From NCBI RefSeq assembly GCF_900112525.1, contig NZ_FOMD01000002.1, forward strand, positions 310,001 through 374,000: 64,000 bases of DNA, written 5' to 3'. Each line of letters begins with the position of its first letter. Position 1 is the stretch's first letter. The DNA comes from Klenkia taihuensis. GTDB taxonomy: Bacteria > Actinomycetota > Actinomycetes > Mycobacteriales > Geodermatophilaceae. The notes beneath the pieces were generated by a model. The model had not been told where the DNA came from. It saw only the letters and a list, made by a program, of their open reading frames with translations, and made no database searches. Below, piece after piece: positions 61,660 to 64,000 of this stretch. The position numbers and the translations under genes are program-made.

Positions 61660-62372
61660 CCGACGGCGAAGGCCGCCGGGGTGCCCACCTTGGTGTCCAG
61701 CCGGCCCTGCAGGGTGTAGCTGCCCGGCGCCGGCGCGGTCCGCGGCGTGGTGCAGCCCGGGGTGCTGGTCAGGCCGCCCCACTGGATCGGGACGCTGACC
61801 GCCTCCCCGACGCCGAGGGTGCGCGGGTCGCTGCTGACCTCGGGGAAGCAGTCGTTGCTGCCCCACACCCGGGTGCCGGCGGCGTCGAGCAGCACGACCT
61901 CGCGCAGCCCGGCGTCCAGGCTGCGGGTGCACGGCACCGGTGAGGTGTTGGTGACGACGAGGGTGAAGGTGGGCTTGCTGGCGGCCGTGGCCTGGGGCGC
62001 CTCGGGCACCACGTCGACGGCGATCATGTCGTCGGTGCAGGCCTGGCCCGGGGTGTACACCGGGCCGGCGGGCGCGGTCTCGACGACCGGCTCCGCGGGG
62101 GGCTCAGGAGCGGCGGTGGGCGCGGGGTCGGGGGCCGGCGTGGTCGAGGGGACGGCGACGGCGGCCAGCGAGGGCACCACCTGCTCCAGCGACGGCACGC
62201 CCGAGGTGGTCCCCGTCGCGCTCGCCGTGGCCGTCGTGCCCTCGCCGGGGGCGGCGGTGGCCGACGTGGCCAGCCAGCTGCCGCCGCCGACCACGGACAG
62301 CACGGCGCCCAGCACGAGGGCCCGCCGACGCCAGTAGACGCCGGCAGGCAGGTCGCCGACCGGGTGCAGCAC
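61656..62372 (-). CDS. Membrane-anchored secreted protein of unknown function
   Basis: A roughly 238-residue protein with a short cytoplasmic N-terminus ([16 protein letters not shown]), one membrane helix (about 18-38), a Thr/Pro/Ala linker, and an extracellular beta-type domain. That domain has four cysteines (CTDDM, VPCTRSL, NDCFPEV, PGCTTPR) that may form two disulphides. [16 protein letters not shown] is typical of actinobacterial DUF4232-like extracellular domains, but the match is tentative. The GTG at 62372 is the best start before the divergent mutY. Confidence 0.68.
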   Translation of the reverse strand: MLHPVGDLPAGVYWRRRALVLGAVLSVVGGGSWLATSATAAPGEGTTATASATGTTSGVPSLEQVVPSLAAVAVPSTTPAPDPAPTAAPEPPAEPVVETAPAGPVYTPGQACTDDMIAVDVVPEAPQATAASKPTFTLVVTNTSPVPCTRSLDAGLREVVLLDAAGTRVWGSNDCFPEVSSDPRTLGVGEAVSVPIQWGGLTSTPGCTTPRTAPAPGSYTLQGRLDTKVGTPAAFAVG

Positions 62373-62460
62373 GTCGGTGACGGTATCGGCGACCGACCCC
62401 GGTGCCCGGGCGGCTCGCCGAGGGCGTGAGCTGCTGCGACAGCTGGGACACTGGTGCCCC

Positions 62461-63345
62461 GTGACCACCCCCGTGCCCGGCGACGCACCCGGTGAGCTCG
62501 TCGTCGACTGGTACGCCTCCGCCGCCCGCGACCTGCCGTGGCGGCAGCCGGGGGTCGACGCGTGGGCGGTGCTGGTCAGCGAGGTGATGCTGCAGCAGAC
62601 CCCGGTGGCCCGGGTGGAGCCGGTCTGGCGGCAGTGGCTGGCCCGCTGGCCCCGCCCCTCCGCGCTGGCGGCCGAGCCCACCGGCGAGGTCATCCGGGCC
62701 TGGGGCAAGCTCGGCTACCCCCGGCGGGCGCTCCGCCTGCAGGCCGCTGCGGCGGCCATCGCCGCCGACCACGGCGACGTGGTGCCCGACGACGTCGCGG
62801 TGCTGGAGTCCTTGCCGGGCATCGGCAGCTACACCGCCCGGGCGGTGGCCTGCTTCGGGTACGGGCAGCGGCAGCCGGTGGTCGACACCAACGTCCGCCG
62901 GGTGGTCGCCCGGCTGGTGCACGGCCGGGCCGAGGCCGCCCCCGCCCGGACCTCCGACCTGGCCGACGTCGCCGCGCTCGCCCCGGCCGACCACGACCGG
63001 GCGGTGCGGTTCTCCGTGGCGGTCATGGAGCTGGGTGCACTGGTCTGCGTGGCCGGGACGCCTCGGTGCGGGGTGTGCCCGGTGCGCGAGGTCTGCGCCT
63101 GGCGGCTGGCCGGCTCCCCGGCCCACGACGGGCCGCCGAGGAGGGTGCAGAAGTTCGCCGGCACCGACCGGCAGGTGCGCGGCCGGCTGCTGGACGTGCT
63201 CCGCGCGGCCACCGGCCCGGTGGAGCAGCCCGAGCTCGACGCGGTGTGGGAGGACCCGGTGCAGCGCGGCCGCTGCCTGGACTCCCTGCTGGTCGACGGC
63301 CTGGTCGTGCAGACCGACGACGGCCGGTTCGCGCTGCCGTCCTGA
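62461..63345 (+). CDS. mutY: A/G-specific adenine glycosylase MutY
   Basis: Removes adenine mispaired with guanine or 8-oxoguanine. The 294-residue protein has VSEVMLQQTPVARV (catalytic Glu) and the helix-hairpin-helix LESLPGIGSYTARAVACFG with the catalytic Asp in VVDTNVRRV. The [4Fe-4S] cysteines are in LVCVAGTPRCGVCPVREVC. The C-terminal NUDIX-like 8-oxoG recognition domain is reduced to about 80 residues, as in other actinobacteria. GTG at 62461; a hairpin terminator follows. Confidence 0.93.
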   Translation: MTTPVPGDAPGELVVDWYASAARDLPWRQPGVDAWAVLVSEVMLQQTPVARVEPVWRQWLARWPRPSALAAEPTGEVIRAWGKLGYPRRALRLQAAAAAIAADHGDVVPDDVAVLESLPGIGSYTARAVACFGYGQRQPVVDTNVRRVVARLVHGRAEAAPARTSDLADVAALAPADHDRAVRFSVAVMELGALVCVAGTPRCGVCPVREVCAWRLAGSPAHDGPPRRVQKFAGTDRQVRGRLLDVLRAATGPVEQPELDAVWEDPVQRGRCLDSLLVDGLVVQTDDGRFALPS

Positions 63346-63358
63346 CCCCGGACGCGGC

Positions 63359-63392
63359 GGAGGCCGCCACCCCGGCTGGGGTGGCGGCCTCC
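63359..63392. terminator. Bidirectional terminator between mutY and clpC
   Basis: A perfect 15-bp inverted repeat (63359-63373 and 63378-63392) with a GGCT loop between two convergent genes, 13 bases past the mutY stop. Confidence 0.88.
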
Positions 63393-63406
63393 GGTCGTGC
63401 TGGGGC

Positions 63407-64000
<594 letters not shown>

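Overview
The window is about 73-75% GC, uses GTG starts heavily, is densely packed with four-base start/stop overlaps, and carries actinobacterial signature genes (CarD, a stand-alone GroEL with HrcA sites, the DUF3263/LytR_C pair, the lipoprotein-RadA-DisA trio, ClpC, a DtxR/IdeR box). It is chromosomal DNA of an Actinomycetota member. The gene content (prokaryotic 6-4 photolyase, DisA, RadA, actinobacterial exosortase, several DUF proteins) looks most like Geodermatophilaceae (Blastococcus/Geodermatophilus/Modestobacter); that family assignment is an inference. I saw no insertion sequence, integrase, prophage, rRNA or CRISPR array. One tRNA gene (Thr, UGU anticodon) is present. No stretch longer than 300 bases lacks a gene.

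Layout. 1-12.5 kb: a LuxR-type ATPase regulator with an acetyltransferase, an MHS-family transporter, a lipoprotein, glucose-6-phosphate dehydrogenase, a scramblase-like protein, an M20 peptidase, an HD protein, an oxidoreductase and an iron-siderophore binding lipoprotein under a DtxR/IdeR-like box. 12.6-14.4 kb: groEL behind two CIRCE-like elements. 14.4-21.3 kb: a translationally coupled operon on the minus strand with a GAF/degenerate-GGDEF protein, an exosortase, a processive family-2 glycosyltransferase, a secreted protein with an exosortase-like sorting tail, and a UDP-GlcNAc 2-epimerase, plus a second GAF/degenerate-GGDEF paralogue upstream. 21.4-30.4 kb: threonine synthase, a HAD phosphatase, an ABC permease coupled to an unusual secreted-hydrolase/TM/ABC-ATPase fusion, LytR_C and DUF3263 proteins, RarD. 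30.5-41 kb: an antiporter, a mannitol-type PTS EIIA/EIIB pair with a DeoR regulator, dodecin, tRNA-Thr, an HtrA protease, a DUF445 protein, RlmB and CysS.

41-54.8 kb is the most distinctive part: a polyol-PTS island. It holds (i) a minus-strand operon of a SorC-type regulator, GutM, a glucitol-family PTS (SrlA, split SrlE, SrlB), a SAF-domain DXR-like (DRL-type) oxidoreductase, an IspD/TarI-type cytidylyltransferase and a zinc-ribbon protein; (ii) a TPP-dependent 2-oxoacid/acetoin-type dehydrogenase (E1 alpha, E1 beta, E2, no E3); and (iii) a divergent galactitol-family PTS (GatB, GatC, GatA) with a second SorC-type regulator. Near-identical 14-bp palindromes of the form TGCAC(A/T)-NN-TGTGCA lie upstream of both PTS operons, one pair in the intergenic region of operon (i) and one in the divergent region shared by (ii) and (iii). 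This suggests one regulon. The island sits exactly between cysS-rlmB and ispF-carD, which are normally contiguous in actinobacteria with ispD between carD and ispF. Here no ispD lies there, while two atypical IspD-family genes lie at the island's left edge.

54.8-64 kb is the conserved housekeeping end: ispF, carD, a UbiA-type prenyltransferase, the 6-4 photolyase, a lipoprotein in the LpqE position, radA, disA, a membrane-anchored secreted protein, mutY and the 3' part of clpC.
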